A stretch of 64,000 bases of DNA from UBA1672 sp964351365 (GTDB lineage Bacteria; Pseudomonadota; Alphaproteobacteria; Micavibrionales; Micavibrionaceae), in assembly GCA_964351365.1 (NCBI GenBank), contig CAYGNP010000007.1, positions 1 to 64,000 on the forward strand, in the 5' to 3' direction. Below the pieces are notes generated by a model. That model was not told the origin of the DNA, searched no databases, and saw only the letters and a program-made list of their open reading frames with translations. The translations under genes were made by a program, and so were the position numbers. Positions 27,318 through 36,973 of this stretch are shown piece by piece. Positions within the stretch are counted from its first letter, which is position 1. Each line of letters opens with the position of its first letter.

Positions 27318-30300
27318 ATGAGTAAAGTTAAAAAAGAAATTAGTGTGCTTCTTAAAAATGCGCACAAGGCTCTGCCAGCTAAAGCGCCAGCTGGTTTGAA
27401 GAAAATGCTCGATATTTTAGGCGGCAAGATCATTGATGATGATTTGGAGTTTTTTGATGCGCAGATTTTGTCCGAGATGGCAATTTCGCATTGGGAGATG
27501 GCCAGAGAGAGGGAAAAGGGCGAGCCGAAGCTGCGTATATACTCGCCAGAGGCGGAGGAAGGGCAGCGGCGCAAAACGGTTATTGATATCGTGAGCGATG
27601 ATCTGGCGTTTTTGGTAGACTCTGTTGCTGCAGATATTAACAAACATAATTATTTGATTGGTATTTTGATCCATCCCAATATTTACACTTCCTATGATCA
27701 TAAGGGGGTGTTGAAGGATATCACTGCGCACGCCCAGGAGGGTTATTATCGCCAAGCGCATATTCATGTTCAGATTAATGAGACCTTATCTGAGTTAGCG
27801 GTTGATGATCTGGAGATCGGGCTTTACAGGGTTTTAGAAGATGTGTTTCATGCGAATGCTGATTGGCAAAAAATGCTTGATAAGCTTAAAGAGGCTTCAG
27901 AGCAATTGAATGCTGCAAGAACGCGACGGCCTGCAGCCGAAATTCAGGAGCATTGCGCGTTTTTGGATTATCTTTATGATAATAATTTTACGCTTCTTGG
28001 CTATCGTGAGTATGAGTTTATTGACGGTAAAAACGGCGTTAAAAGCAAAACTGTAAAGGGCGCCAGTTTAGGTCTTTTGCATGATGATGTAACGCCGGCT
28101 TATATCAGTGAGGCGGAGGAAGGTCTGCCGCGCAATCTTCAAGAGCTAAGGCGTAACTTGCCGCCTGTTTCTATTTCCAAGACGAACCGTCAGGCAACAG
28201 TTCACCGGCGTGTTCCTATGGATTGTGTGGCGGTCAAGGTTTATGATAAAAAAGGGAATGTTATTGGTGAAAAGCTGTTTTTAGGTTTGTTTACGTCTGT
28301 AACTTACTCACGCAGCGTGAGTGATGTTCCCTATCTTCGTCACAAAGTTGAGACCGCGGTGCAAGATTCCGGCTATCCGGAAGCGACGCATGATCGTAAG
28401 GCGCTGCGCCATATTCTTGAGAAATATCCGCGTGATGAGCTGTTTCAGATAGAGCAAGATGAGCTGCTTAAGACGTGTCAGGACATTATTCGTTTGCAGG
28501 AGCGTCAGCGCATAGCCCTGTTTTTGCGTAAAGATCCGTTTGGGCGTTATATTTCGTGCCTGGTTTATATTCCGCGTGATCGTTTTGGGACTAAATTGCG
28601 CATGGACATACAGGAGATTTTGGAGGAGGAAACTAAAGGCGTTTGCGCGAATTTTTATACAACGCTTGATGACTCCGTCTTTGCGCGTGTGATGTTTGTC
28701 ATCAATGTTAATCAAAAGGTTCCGCCAAAAATTAGTGAAAAGCGCATTGAGCAGCGTTTGCGAGACGCTGGGCAGACTTGGCCTGAGCGTTTGTCTCAGG
28801 CGTTAAATGACGCGTATGAGGATGATATTTACATTGCCGATATGACGCTAAAATATGCTGATGCGTTTCCCTATTCCTATACGGTGACCTATCAGGCAAA
28901 GCAAAGTGTTTTTGATATTGAAAATATTGAAGCGGCGTATCGGGATGACCGAATTGTTCTGGATTTATACCGCCCAAGTGATGTTGATCTCAAGAAAATC
29001 AGGCTGAAAATTTTTCATATCGGATCACCGGTAACGCTCTCGGATGTTTTGCCTATTCTCGAGAATATGGGGTTGCGCGCGATAGCGGAGCTTCCGTTTG
29101 AGGTGCGTCCTCATGGATATGACGAATCGCTCTGGATCCATGATTTTTTACTTGAAACACCGGGTGTAGAAGATTTTGTTTCTGTGCGTGATGTAAAAGC
29201 GAATTTTGAGCGTGCTTTTGCCAAAACATGGTATGGGGATGCAGAAAATGATCGTCTTAACCATTTGATTTTGAGTGCTGGTGCGAACTGGCATGAGATT
29301 ACGATTTTGAGGGCCTATGTGCGTTATGCCCGGCAGCTACGTTTGCCTCATAGCCGGTCTTATTTTGAGAAGGCGCTTATTGATAATCCTCGGATTAGCC
29401 GTCTTTTGATTGATTTGTTCAAGATGCTTCATGATCCTTCCGGTGCAGCAAAGGGCTCTGAAAAACAAATCGAAATTATTATGGGTGAGCTTGAGAATGT
29501 TCATTCCAGTGATTATGACCGGATTTTACGCTCGCTTGTAACTTTGATTGAGGCGACGCTGCGTACGAATTATTTTCAGCGTCAGAAGGATGGTACGGCC
29601 AAGACTTATCTCTCGTTAAAATTTGATTGTGCTGCGATTGATTTTATGCAAGACCCGAAGCCCATGCGGGAGATATTTGTTTACTCGCCGCGAGTGGAGG
29701 CTGTGCATTTACGGGGAGACAAAATTGCGCGGGGGGGTTTGCGCTGGTCTGACCGGCATGAGGATTACCGTACAGAAGTTCTGGGTCTGATGAAGGCGCA
29801 GATGGTGAAGAATTCTGTTATTGTTCCGATGGGCTCTAAAGGGGGATTTGTTGTTAAGACGCCCACACATAGCCGCGAGGAGTATATTAAAGAGGGGATT
29901 GAGTGCTATAAAATCTTCATTCGTGGTTTGCTTGACATTACGGATAACCGATCGGGTAAGAAAATTATTCCGCCTAAAAATGTTGTGCGGCGTGATGAGG
30001 ATGATCCTTATCTTGTTGTGGCTGCGGATAAGGGGACAGCAACGTTTTCCGATATAGCGAATGGGCTTTCTCAGGAATACGGGTTTTGGCTTGACGATGC
30101 CTTTGCATCCGGAGGGTCTGCGGGGTATGACCATAAGAAAATGGCGATCACTGCACGCGGAGCCTGGGAATCGGTTAAGTATCATTTCCGTCTGTTTAAT
30201 CATGATACACAAAACCAGCCTTTTGATGTTGTGGGTGTTGGCGATATGGGCGGAGATGTGTTTGGGAATGGGATGCTGCTATCCGAACATATACGCTTGA

Positions 30301-32141
30301 TTGGTGCATTTAACCATCTGCATATTTTCTGTGATCCTGATCCGGACATTTCAAAATCATTTAAAGAGCGCAAGCGCTTGTTTGAATGTGTTGGTGGGTG
30401 GGATAAATATAATGAGAAGGTTCTTTCTGAGGGTGGGAGAATTTATAATCGTAGTGATAAGACGATCATGCTTACGCCGGAAATTAAAAAACGGTTTGAT
30501 CTTGATAAGGATAAGGTCACGCCAAACGATTTGATTCAAGCGATCTTAAAAGCGCGTACAGATCTTATCTGGTTTGGTGGAATAGGCACGTACATTAAAT
30601 CCTCAAAACAAAGCCACGCGGATGCCGACGATAAGGCAAACGATGCGACCCGTATCAATTCTGATATGGTTAGGGCACGGGTTATTGGCGAGGGCGCAAA
30701 CCTTGCTGTTACTCAGCTTGGGCGTGTCGAGTTAGGTGAGCGCGGCGTATCGATAAACACTGATTTTCTTGATAATTCTGCTGGGGTTGATTCCTCTGAT
30801 CATGAAGTCAATATCAAGATTTTGTTTACTGATGTGATGGCACAAAAAGACCATGATATGGATTTGAAAGCGCGTAATAAGCTGTTGGAGCAAATGACTG
30901 ATGAAGTCGCTGAGCATGTTTTGCGTCATAATTATCAGCAAGCTCAGGCTGTGTCGTTGATGGAAATTCAAGCTTATGAAAATATACAGTTGCACGATGC
31001 CTTTATCCAAGTGTTGGAGCGTAATCACAGCCTCAATCGCAAAATTGAGGGGTTGCCTGATCAAGAAACTATAGAGCGCCGTTTGCGTACGGGTAAGGGT
31101 CTCATGCGTCCTGAACTTTGTGTTCTTCTGGCCTATGCCAAGATTATTTTAACCAAAGAGCTTTTGGCCTCGGACATTCCTGACAATGCCGAGATGAATT
31201 ATTGGGTTATGGATTATTTCCCAGAGATTTTGGGCAAAAGGTATGAAAAAGAAATTTTAAGACATTTGCTTAAGCGCGAAATCGTTGCGACGATGATGGC
31301 GAACTCTATGATTAACCGTATGGGGCCAACGTTTTTGCAATCCCGTATGAGCAAAACCGGTGCGAGCGTCAAACAGGTTATGCAGGCTTATTTGATTGTC
31401 CGCGATGCTTTTGGTTTGCGCAAATTGTGGGATGCGATAGAAAAAATTGATGCGAATGTGCCCGCGCAGGTTCAGTTAAAGGCGATGAAGGAAATTGCGC
31501 ATCTTTCTGAACATGGAATCACCTGGTTCTTAACACGGCTTGGTCGTCCGATGGACATTAACAGCGATTGTAAGGAGTTTAGTGCAGGTATTGAGGCGCT
31601 CTCTGCGCAGCTTAATGATGTCGTTACGCCGGGCCTGAAGGATGCCATCAAGCAACGTCAAAATGCCTTCATCAGAGATGGAATTCCTGAGCCTCTTGCT
31701 TATCAAATTGCTTTGATGCCTGTTTTGTCTTCTGCGTGTGATATCATCCGTATTTCTTCTGAGCAGGGGATGGATTTGAAAAATACTGCGCGTACGTATT
31801 TCGAACTTGGTGAGAGATTTCATCTGGATTGGATGCGACAAAAAGCCCGATATCTGCCGCATGATGATCATTGGCAGACAGAGGCGTCTAATGGTCTTAT
31901 GGATCAGCTTTACAGTTCTCAGGCAGGTATGACGGTGCACATTTTGCGTGATGTTAACGGCAAAGGAAATAATAGAAAACTTGAAGCCGGGGTTTCTTCG
32001 ATTGATTTGTGGGCAGAAAAGCACGTACATCATCTCAAGCAACTTGATACTCTCTTTGCAGATTTGCGCCGTGCAGGCACAGTTGATCTAACAATGTTGA
32101 TGGTTGCGGAGCAGAGATTACGCAATCTCTATGGTGGGTAA
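27318..32141 (+). CDS. gdhB: large-type NAD-specific glutamate dehydrogenase
   Basis: The 1,607-residue enzyme deaminates glutamate to 2-oxoglutarate with NAD+. It is the 180-kDa family typical of Alphaproteobacteria and Pseudomonas: a long N-terminal regulatory half with ACT-like regions (HPNIYTSYDH..., DCVAVKVYDKKGNVIGEKLFLGLFTS), then the catalytic domain with GGLRWSDRHEDYRTEVLGLMKAQMVKNS, VPMGSKGGFVVK (catalytic-region Lys841), a DKGTATFSDIAN segment, VGVGDMGGDVFGNG (nucleotide site), IWFGGIGTYIK and RVIGEGANLAVTQ. Length and motif order are complete. The catabolic direction fits the glutamate made by PutA. Two membrane-protein genes follow closely and may be co-transcribed. Confidence 0.97.
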   Translation: MSKVKKEISVLLKNAHKALPAKAPAGLKKMLDILGGKIIDDDLEFFDAQILSEMAISHWEMAREREKGEPKLRIYSPEAEEGQRRKTVIDIVSDDLAFLVDSVAADINKHNYLIGILIHPNIYTSYDHKGVLKDITAHAQEGYYRQAHIHVQINETLSELAVDDLEIGLYRVLEDVFHANADWQKMLDKLKEASEQLNAARTRRPAAEIQEHCAFLDYLYDNNFTLLGYREYEFIDGKNGVKSKTVKGASLGLLHDDVTPAYISEAEEGLPRNLQELRRNLPPVSISKTNRQATVHRRVPMDCVAVKVYDKKGNVIGEKLFLGLFTSVTYSRSVSDVPYLRHKVETAVQDSGYPEATHDRKALRHILEKYPRDELFQIEQDELLKTCQDIIRLQERQRIALFLRKDPFGRYISCLVYIPRDRFGTKLRMDIQEILEEETKGVCANFYTTLDDSVFARVMFVINVNQKVPPKISEKRIEQRLRDAGQTWPERLSQALNDAYEDDIYIADMTLKYADAFPYSYTVTYQAKQSVFDIENIEAAYRDDRIVLDLYRPSDVDLKKIRLKIFHIGSPVTLSDVLPILENMGLRAIAELPFEVRPHGYDESLWIHDFLLETPGVEDFVSVRDVKANFERAFAKTWYGDAENDRLNHLILSAGANWHEITILRAYVRYARQLRLPHSRSYFEKALIDNPRISRLLIDLFKMLHDPSGAAKGSEKQIEIIMGELENVHSSDYDRILRSLVTLIEATLRTNYFQRQKDGTAKTYLSLKFDCAAIDFMQDPKPMREIFVYSPRVEAVHLRGDKIARGGLRWSDRHEDYRTEVLGLMKAQMVKNSVIVPMGSKGGFVVKTPTHSREEYIKEGIECYKIFIRGLLDITDNRSGKKIIPPKNVVRRDEDDPYLVVAADKGTATFSDIANGLSQEYGFWLDDAFASGGSAGYDHKKMAITARGAWESVKYHFRLFNHDTQNQPFDVVGVGDMGGDVFGNGMLLSEHIRLIGAFNHLHIFCDPDPDISKSFKERKRLFECVGGWDKYNEKVLSEGGRIYNRSDKTIMLTPEIKKRFDLDKDKVTPNDLIQAILKARTDLIWFGGIGTYIKSSKQSHADADDKANDATRINSDMVRARVIGEGANLAVTQLGRVELGERGVSINTDFLDNSAGVDSSDHEVNIKILFTDVMAQKDHDMDLKARNKLLEQMTDEVAEHVLRHNYQQAQAVSLMEIQAYENIQLHDAFIQVLERNHSLNRKIEGLPDQETIERRLRTGKGLMRPELCVLLAYAKIILTKELLASDIPDNAEMNYWVMDYFPEILGKRYEKEILRHLLKREIVATMMANSMINRMGPTFLQSRMSKTGASVKQVMQAYLIVRDAFGLRKLWDAIEKIDANVPAQVQLKAMKEIAHLSEHGITWFLTRLGRPMDINSDCKEFSAGIEALSAQLNDVVTPGLKDAIKQRQNAFIRDGIPEPLAYQIALMPVLSSACDIIRISSEQGMDLKNTARTYFELGERFHLDWMRQKARYLPHDDHWQTEASNGLMDQLYSSQAGMTVHILRDVNGKGNNRKLEAGVSSIDLWAEKHVHHLKQLDTLFADLRRAGTVDLTMLMVAEQRLRNLYGG

Positions 32142-32145
32142 CGCT

Positions 32146-33120
32146 ATGAATATTATAAGAGCCATACGCTTCAAGTCTGTTTTTAAGTATGTTTTGAGCG
32201 CAGGGTTACTTATTTTTTTGATTGCGCAGATGGATTTTTCTGTTCTGCTTCAAAAATCTATTCATTTGAATGCTTATTATTTGATACTGGCTATGATTAT
32301 GGTTCTTTGTCAGATATTTTTTCTGAATCTCCGTTGGCATGTGCTGATGTCGGAGGGGAGAAGTGATATTTCTTTTGGAACAAGTTCATTGGTAAATATT
32401 GCCGGTTATTTTGCAAATATTATTTTTATTACTGCGGTTGGTGGCATTATTGCTAAATCCGGACTTGCCGTTCGTTGTGGCTTATCTCTACCAAGGGCTG
32501 TTTTTATAACTTTTTTTGATCGTCTTTTAACGCTTTTAGCACTCATTGTGTTGTGTGCCCTTGCCTTGCCGTTTTTATCTAATATTCTCGAAGCTAGGCT
32601 TATGTTTATGCTTGTTTGTACTGTGGGGGGTGTTATTGGCATTATTGGATTATTTGTCCTATTGTTTGGTTCTGGTGTTTTGAAGGACTTTATTCTTTCT
32701 AGTCGTAAGAGGGCGCGTATTCTTGTTATTTTGAGGGATTATACTGAGAATAATCATCTTATGATGTCTGTCATTGGGCAAAGTTTAATCGCGCAGATTT
32801 GTTTTATACTGAGTGTTTACTTACTCTCGCTTGGGATTGACCGTGGAGGCCAAAGCACTAATTTAGTTGAATTTCTTGCGTTAATGCCTGTTTTAGCGCT
32901 TATTTCAAGTCTTCCTATTAGTTTTGGGGGATGGGGTGTTCGTGAGGGTGCCTTTATTTATGGTCTTGCGTTGATAGGTTTTTCTATGGAGAGTGCTTTT
33001 CTACTCTCGGTTCAAGTGGGTGTTGTTACTTTAATTGCGCCGTTTATAGTGGGTTTGCCTTATTTTCTGAAATCTGATGTATCAGGGATATTATTTTCTG
33101 AGCGTCAAAAACAACGCTAA
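32146..33120 (+). CDS. lysylphosphatidylglycerol synthase-type (YbhN-like) membrane protein
   Basis: This 324-residue protein has about eight membrane helices and belongs to the YbhN / lysylphosphatidylglycerol synthase transmembrane family, related to lipid flippases. Visible features are an N-terminal helix, ILAMIMVLCQIFFLNLRWHVLMS, the FFDRLLTLLALI segment and SLPISFGGWGVREGAFIYGL, the family's best motif. No soluble aminoacyl-transfer domain is attached, so lipid lysinylation is not supported; transport of a polyprenyl or other lipid is more likely. ATG 32146 is chosen, 4 bases after the gdhB stop. It is followed after 5 bases by the O-antigen-ligase-like gene, suggesting a shared envelope role. 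Confidence 0.85.
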   Translation: MNIIRAIRFKSVFKYVLSAGLLIFLIAQMDFSVLLQKSIHLNAYYLILAMIMVLCQIFFLNLRWHVLMSEGRSDISFGTSSLVNIAGYFANIIFITAVGGIIAKSGLAVRCGLSLPRAVFITFFDRLLTLLALIVLCALALPFLSNILEARLMFMLVCTVGGVIGIIGLFVLLFGSGVLKDFILSSRKRARILVILRDYTENNHLMMSVIGQSLIAQICFILSVYLLSLGIDRGGQSTNLVEFLALMPVLALISSLPISFGGWGVREGAFIYGLALIGFSMESAFLLSVQVGVVTLIAPFIVGLPYFLKSDVSGILFSERQKQR

Positions 33121-33125
33121 TTGAT

Positions 33126-34421
33126 ATGGCTTTTTCTTTTAAAATCAACGCCCATAATATTTTTTATATCATTGTTTTTACTTTTGCTGTGGCTTTGCAG
33201 GTTCAGGTTACTCTTTTTGTTTCACCAGACTTTAAAGGTTTGCGTGTTGGTTTGGGTGATATTTTTCTGCCGTTTTTCGGGCTTGCCGTAGTTTATACTT
33301 TGATACGCGGTAGGACGTTATGGCCGCGCTTTTATAATTCTTACATGATCTTTTGGCTTATGGCTCTTATCGGGGTCATGACCATTGCTCTTTTTAATGG
33401 CCCTTTTTCTATGTGGGCTCTGGTCAATAAGTATATCGGTTTATGGCTGTTGGTTTCTTATTTTCTTTTTGGTGCGTGGATAGCACAAAATGTTACTGAT
33501 CGAGCGCGCTTATTTAAGATATTTATGCATAGTTTTGCTGGATTTTTTGTTGTGACTTTAACTGCTATGCTCATTGTCTTTGTGTTGCAGTATTTTATTC
33601 CACTGCCTTTATGGCTTTCTGATTACCCATGGGATGGTTTTATGATGAACCGTAATGTTTTTGCGGTTCTGTTTGTGTTGGCTGCGCTCTTTATAATTTG
33701 GAGTTATAAGGAGCAAGAGCCTTTTATTTCAAAACATATTCGGTTTTTATTCTGGCTATTGCTTCCTCTGTTTTTTGTTTTTAATGAATCACGTACAGGA
33801 TGGATTGCAGCGGTATTTTTGGCTTTAATTTTTTTGTTAAAAAAGCCTTTAGGTCGTTTAAAGGTTGCCTTGCCTTTGCTGCTGGCAGGGATAGTCCTTG
33901 CGTATAGCTCTTATTTTTTTGTGACCCATCAGAATGCTTTTGCTCTTAAGGGGATGCAGTTTAAGTATCTTATGGCATTGGCGCAGGATGACGATCTCAA
34001 TTATATGGGCGATCGCAAGCGGTATATAGCGGTTGAAGATGGGCTTGAGCTTTATGGGCAACATAATCCTGTTTTTGGGGCGGGGCTTGGAAGCTATAAG
34101 CCTTTTCAGATTGAAAAGCGTGGTGAATATATTGATGTGATTGATTTCACGGCTTTGTGGCTGCTCGTTGAGACTGGTGCGCTTGGGTTGGCTGTCTTTG
34201 GGGCATTTTTTGTTGTTTGTGGCTATTCCTTATATCAGCAGGCGTTTGTAACTAACCAGAGTTCTTTTCACAGGGCGATGTTTGTTTTTTTGATTATGTT
34301 TGCAGGTATGTCTGTCCTTCACGAGCTGATGTATACTCGGTTTTTGTGGTTTGCGATGGGGCTTGCGATGGTTCGGTTAAATCAGGGTGATCAGGATCAG
34401 CAAACCCATGAGCGCGTTTGA
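33126..34421 (+). CDS. O-antigen ligase / polymerase-like membrane protein
   Basis: The 431-residue polytopic protein has about eleven hydrophobic segments and the Wzy/WaaL pattern: FVFNESRTGWIAAVFLALIFLLKK and a large periplasmic loop containing GLELYGQHNPVFGAGLGSYKPF, followed by WLLVETGALGLAVFGAFF. Such enzymes transfer or polymerise glycan on undecaprenyl diphosphate at the outer face of the inner membrane. Ligase versus polymerase cannot be told. It follows the YbhN-like gene by 5 bases. Its end overlaps ubiA on the other strand by 45 bases, a large convergent overlap. Confidence 0.82.
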   Translation: MAFSFKINAHNIFYIIVFTFAVALQVQVTLFVSPDFKGLRVGLGDIFLPFFGLAVVYTLIRGRTLWPRFYNSYMIFWLMALIGVMTIALFNGPFSMWALVNKYIGLWLLVSYFLFGAWIAQNVTDRARLFKIFMHSFAGFFVVTLTAMLIVFVLQYFIPLPLWLSDYPWDGFMMNRNVFAVLFVLAALFIIWSYKEQEPFISKHIRFLFWLLLPLFFVFNESRTGWIAAVFLALIFLLKKPLGRLKVALPLLLAGIVLAYSSYFFVTHQNAFALKGMQFKYLMALAQDDDLNYMGDRKRYIAVEDGLELYGQHNPVFGAGLGSYKPFQIEKRGEYIDVIDFTALWLLVETGALGLAVFGAFFVVCGYSLYQQAFVTNQSSFHRAMFVFLIMFAGMSVLHELMYTRFLWFAMGLAMVRLNQGDQDQQTHERV

Positions 34422-35276
34422 TTTGAAAATTCTCAGGCAGCTTTGTACGTTGTCCGGCTCCCAGGTTTTTATTTGCCAAGCGGCGTGGAGCGCCGGCAAT
34501 AGAATTAGTGCGGTTGCTGTGGCATCTGAAAGAGATGATGCCATTGTGATGCACAGGAGGGCGGCGGCATAGAAAAATCCTATGGCTTTTTTGCTATGCT
34601 TGCCGAATTTCAAAGCGGTTGATTTTATGCCGATCAGTGCGTCATCTTCTTTGTCCTGGTGGGCGTATATTGTGTCATAGCCTATGGTCCAAAATAAGGC
34701 GCCTGCGTAGAGCAAAAATGCAGAGATATCCACACCGCCAGTAACTGCACTCCAGCCAATTAAGGCACTAAAATTGAATGTTATCCCCAGCATGATTTGC
34801 GGCCACCATGTTATGCGTTTCATGAGTGGGTATGTCGCAATTAGCGGCAATGTTATTATGCCCAAAAATATGCTGGTTTTGTTGAGTTGCAGGAGAATAA
34901 GTAATGATAATAGCAACAAAGTTGTAAGAAAAAATAGTGCCTGTTTTGCGCTTACTGCGCCGCTCGCAAGAGGACGGCTTTTGGTGCGTTCGACACGTTT
35001 GTCGAGATCGCGGTCCCAGAGATCGTTTATGATGCAGCCAGCGCCGCGCATTAAGACGGAGCCCAGGGTGAAGAGGGCTATGAAGTACAGGCTTGGCAGG
35101 CCGTCTGAGGCCAGTGTCAAGCCCCACAGGCCGGGCAAGAGTAGAAGCCAAATTCCAATGGGTCTATCAATTCGAATCAGATAGGCGTAGGGGCGTAAAT
35201 TATGGGGCAGGAATTTTTCAATCCAAACTAACCTCTTGATATCTGTGTGCGGTTTTGTCTTAACTGTATGTATCAT
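34377..35276 (-). CDS. ubiA: 4-hydroxybenzoate polyprenyltransferase
   Basis: UbiA attaches the polyprenyl tail to 4-hydroxybenzoate in ubiquinone synthesis, within the inner membrane. The 299-residue protein shows the first Asp-rich motif NDLWDRDLDKRVERTKSRPLASG, the second, DTIYAHQDKEDD, and about eight helices; RPYAYLIRIDRPIGIWLLLLPGLWGL is the usual N-terminal signature. ATG 35276 is used; a GTG three codons upstream is possible. Its start codon shares CATG (35274-35277) with divergent rsmE. The 3' end overlaps the O-antigen-ligase-like gene. Confidence 0.95.
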   Translation of the reverse strand: MIHTVKTKPHTDIKRLVWIEKFLPHNLRPYAYLIRIDRPIGIWLLLLPGLWGLTLASDGLPSLYFIALFTLGSVLMRGAGCIINDLWDRDLDKRVERTKSRPLASGAVSAKQALFFLTTLLLLSLLILLQLNKTSIFLGIITLPLIATYPLMKRITWWPQIMLGITFNFSALIGWSAVTGGVDISAFLLYAGALFWTIGYDTIYAHQDKEDDALIGIKSTALKFGKHSKKAIGFFYAAALLCITMASSLSDATATALILLPALHAAWQIKTWEPDNVQSCLRIFKSNALMGLLILITLI

Positions 35277-35988
35277 GATGGACACACTATATAAGATCCC
35301 GAGGCTTTATCTCAATCTCTCTTTTTCAGAAAAGACTGATATTCCCTTAGATGCGGGGCAAGCGCACTATTTGCGTAACGTTTTGCGCAAAGCAGAGGGG
35401 GATAGTGTACGTGTTTTCAATGGACACGATGGTGAGTGGTTGGCGCGCCTGGTTTTTTTGTCGAAAAAATCGGGTGCTCTTACGCTCACCAAACAATTAA
35501 AGGTACAGCCCGAGGAGAATCGGCGCGTAATGCTTTATTTTTCGCCAATCAAGAAAAACCGTATGGATATTCTGATAGAAAAAGCGGTTGAGCTAGGGGT
35601 GAGTGAGCTTGTTCCGGTGATTATGAACCGCAGTGAGGTGCGTAAAATTAACGAAGAGCGCATGTGTACGCATATTATAGAGGCGGCGGAGCAATGCGAG
35701 CGTATGGATGTTCCTGTTTTGCATCCGCAAATCCGGCTTGAGGCTGCGATAGGGGGGCGCATATTTGTGTGTCTGGAGCGTATGGATGATGTGGCGTGTA
35801 TTGGTGCTCAGGATTTATCAGGGGCCGTGCGTTTTATGGTGGGACCCGAGGGGGGATTTGATGAGCAGGAGCGCGCTCTTTTGCTTGGCAGCGAGAATGT
35901 TATACCCATTCATTTAGGAGAGCGCATTTTGCGCAGTGAAACGGCCTGTATAGCTTGTCTTTCCTATATTTGTTTGTCGAAAGCTTGA
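35275..35988 (+). CDS. rsmE: 16S rRNA (uracil1498-N3)-methyltransferase
   Basis: RsmE methylates U1498 in 16S rRNA using SAM; it is a SPOUT-class knotted methyltransferase. The 237-residue protein has the N-terminal PUA-like domain (AGQAHYLRNVLRKAEGDSVRVFNGHDGEW), then SPIKKNRMDILIEKAVELGVSELVPV, NRSEVRK, EQCERMDVPVLHP and the knot with VGPEGGFDEQERALL and HLGERILRSETA, all standard. Two adjacent ATGs (35275 and 35278) give MMDT; either may be used. The start overlaps the ubiA start codon on the opposite strand. Confidence 0.94.
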   Translation: MMDTLYKIPRLYLNLSFSEKTDIPLDAGQAHYLRNVLRKAEGDSVRVFNGHDGEWLARLVFLSKKSGALTLTKQLKVQPEENRRVMLYFSPIKKNRMDILIEKAVELGVSELVPVIMNRSEVRKINEERMCTHIIEAAEQCERMDVPVLHPQIRLEAAIGGRIFVCLERMDDVACIGAQDLSGAVRFMVGPEGGFDEQERALLLGSENVIPIHLGERILRSETACIACLSYICLSKA

Positions 35989-36060
35989 ACAAATCATAAA
36001 AAATTGAGCTTTGCCCTCTGTTCAGGCTTGCCTTTTCGGTGATATATATTATGAGTATAG

Positions 36061-36076
36061 CCAAAATTAATTTTGG
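36061..36076. promoter_or_regulatory. 16-bp perfect palindrome upstream of coxB
   Basis: CCAAAATTAATTTTGG is fully palindromic and lies 46-61 bases before the coxB start, just downstream of an AT-rich TATATATTATG stretch (36043-36053) that could be a -10 region. There is no U-tract and the stem is AT-rich, so a dimeric repressor or activator site for the oxidase operon is more likely than a terminator. The binding protein is unknown. Confidence 0.4.
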
Positions 36077-36121
36077 TTTCCTGTCTGTGTTTGAAATCAG
36101 CAAACGAAATGTGCATATGTC

Positions 36122-36970
36122 ATGAAAAATAACCTCTCTTTTTTCTTTTCGGCCCTTGTTTTAGTTCTTTTATCCGCTTTTCCAGCCTTTGCAGAGTCAC
36201 AGGTGAATTGGGGGCTTGGGCTTCAAGAGGCGGCGACGACGTCAGCTGAGCGTATCCATAATTTTCATAATATTTTATTGTGGATCATCTCTGGTATTAC
36301 TCTGGTTGTTCTGGTTCTGTTAATTGTTGTTGTTGTGCTTTATAACAGGCATATGAACAAAACACCATCGAAGGTGACGCACCATGTTTTGCTTGAGGTG
36401 CTTTGGACGGTCATTCCTGTTGTTATTCTCATTTTTATCGCTGTACCCTCGTTTAAAATACTATACGAGAATGACCGTATCGAAGAGCCTGAGATGACCC
36501 TTGAGATCACGGGATACCAATGGTACTGGGGCTATGAGTATCCTGATCATGGTGGAATTTCGTTCAAATCTTACATGGTTCCTGATGCGGACATTAAACC
36601 CGGACAAAAAAGACTTTTGTCGACTGATAATGTTGTTGTCCTTCCTGTTGATACCAATATTTCTATTTTGGTGAAGGGTGAGGATGTAATCCATTCATGG
36701 ACGATCCCTGCTTTTGGCGTGAAAATGGATGCTGTGCCAGGGCATACGAATGAAACGTGGTTTCGTATCACCAAGCCAGGTGTTTATTATGGTCGTTGCT
36801 CGGAAATTTGCGGTAAGGATCATGCCTTCATGCCGATAGAAGTGCACGCGGTGAGCAAGGAAGAGTTTTTGGCCTGGGTTGAAAAGGCCAAAATTGATTT
36901 TGCAGCAAATGATAATGAGGCTAAGCCCGTTCAGTTTGCATCAGTTTTTATAGAAGAAAAGGGACAATAG
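36122..36970 (+). CDS. coxB: cytochrome c oxidase subunit II
   Basis: Subunit II carries the CuA centre that accepts electrons from cytochrome c. The 282-residue precursor has a signal peptide (cleavage near AFA-ESQ), two membrane helices (about residues 50-78 and 92-112) and a periplasmic cupredoxin domain. The aromatic entry patch GYQWYWGYEYPD is present. The CuA ligands are His191 (VIHSWTIP), Cys226, Glu228, Cys230, His234 and Met237 in GRCSEICGKDHAFM. It is first in the cox operon, 3 bases from coxA. There is no fused cytochrome c domain. Confidence 0.97.
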   Translation: MKNNLSFFFSALVLVLLSAFPAFAESQVNWGLGLQEAATTSAERIHNFHNILLWIISGITLVVLVLLIVVVVLYNRHMNKTPSKVTHHVLLEVLWTVIPVVILIFIAVPSFKILYENDRIEEPEMTLEITGYQWYWGYEYPDHGGISFKSYMVPDADIKPGQKRLLSTDNVVVLPVDTNISILVKGEDVIHSWTIPAFGVKMDAVPGHTNETWFRITKPGVYYGRCSEICGKDHAFMPIEVHAVSKEEFLAWVEKAKIDFAANDNEAKPVQFASVFIEEKGQ

Positions 36971-36973
36971 ATT

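Noticed and set aside
32146..33120. Calling the gene mprF
   Set aside because: Only the flippase-like membrane domain is present; the lysyl-transfer domain is absent.
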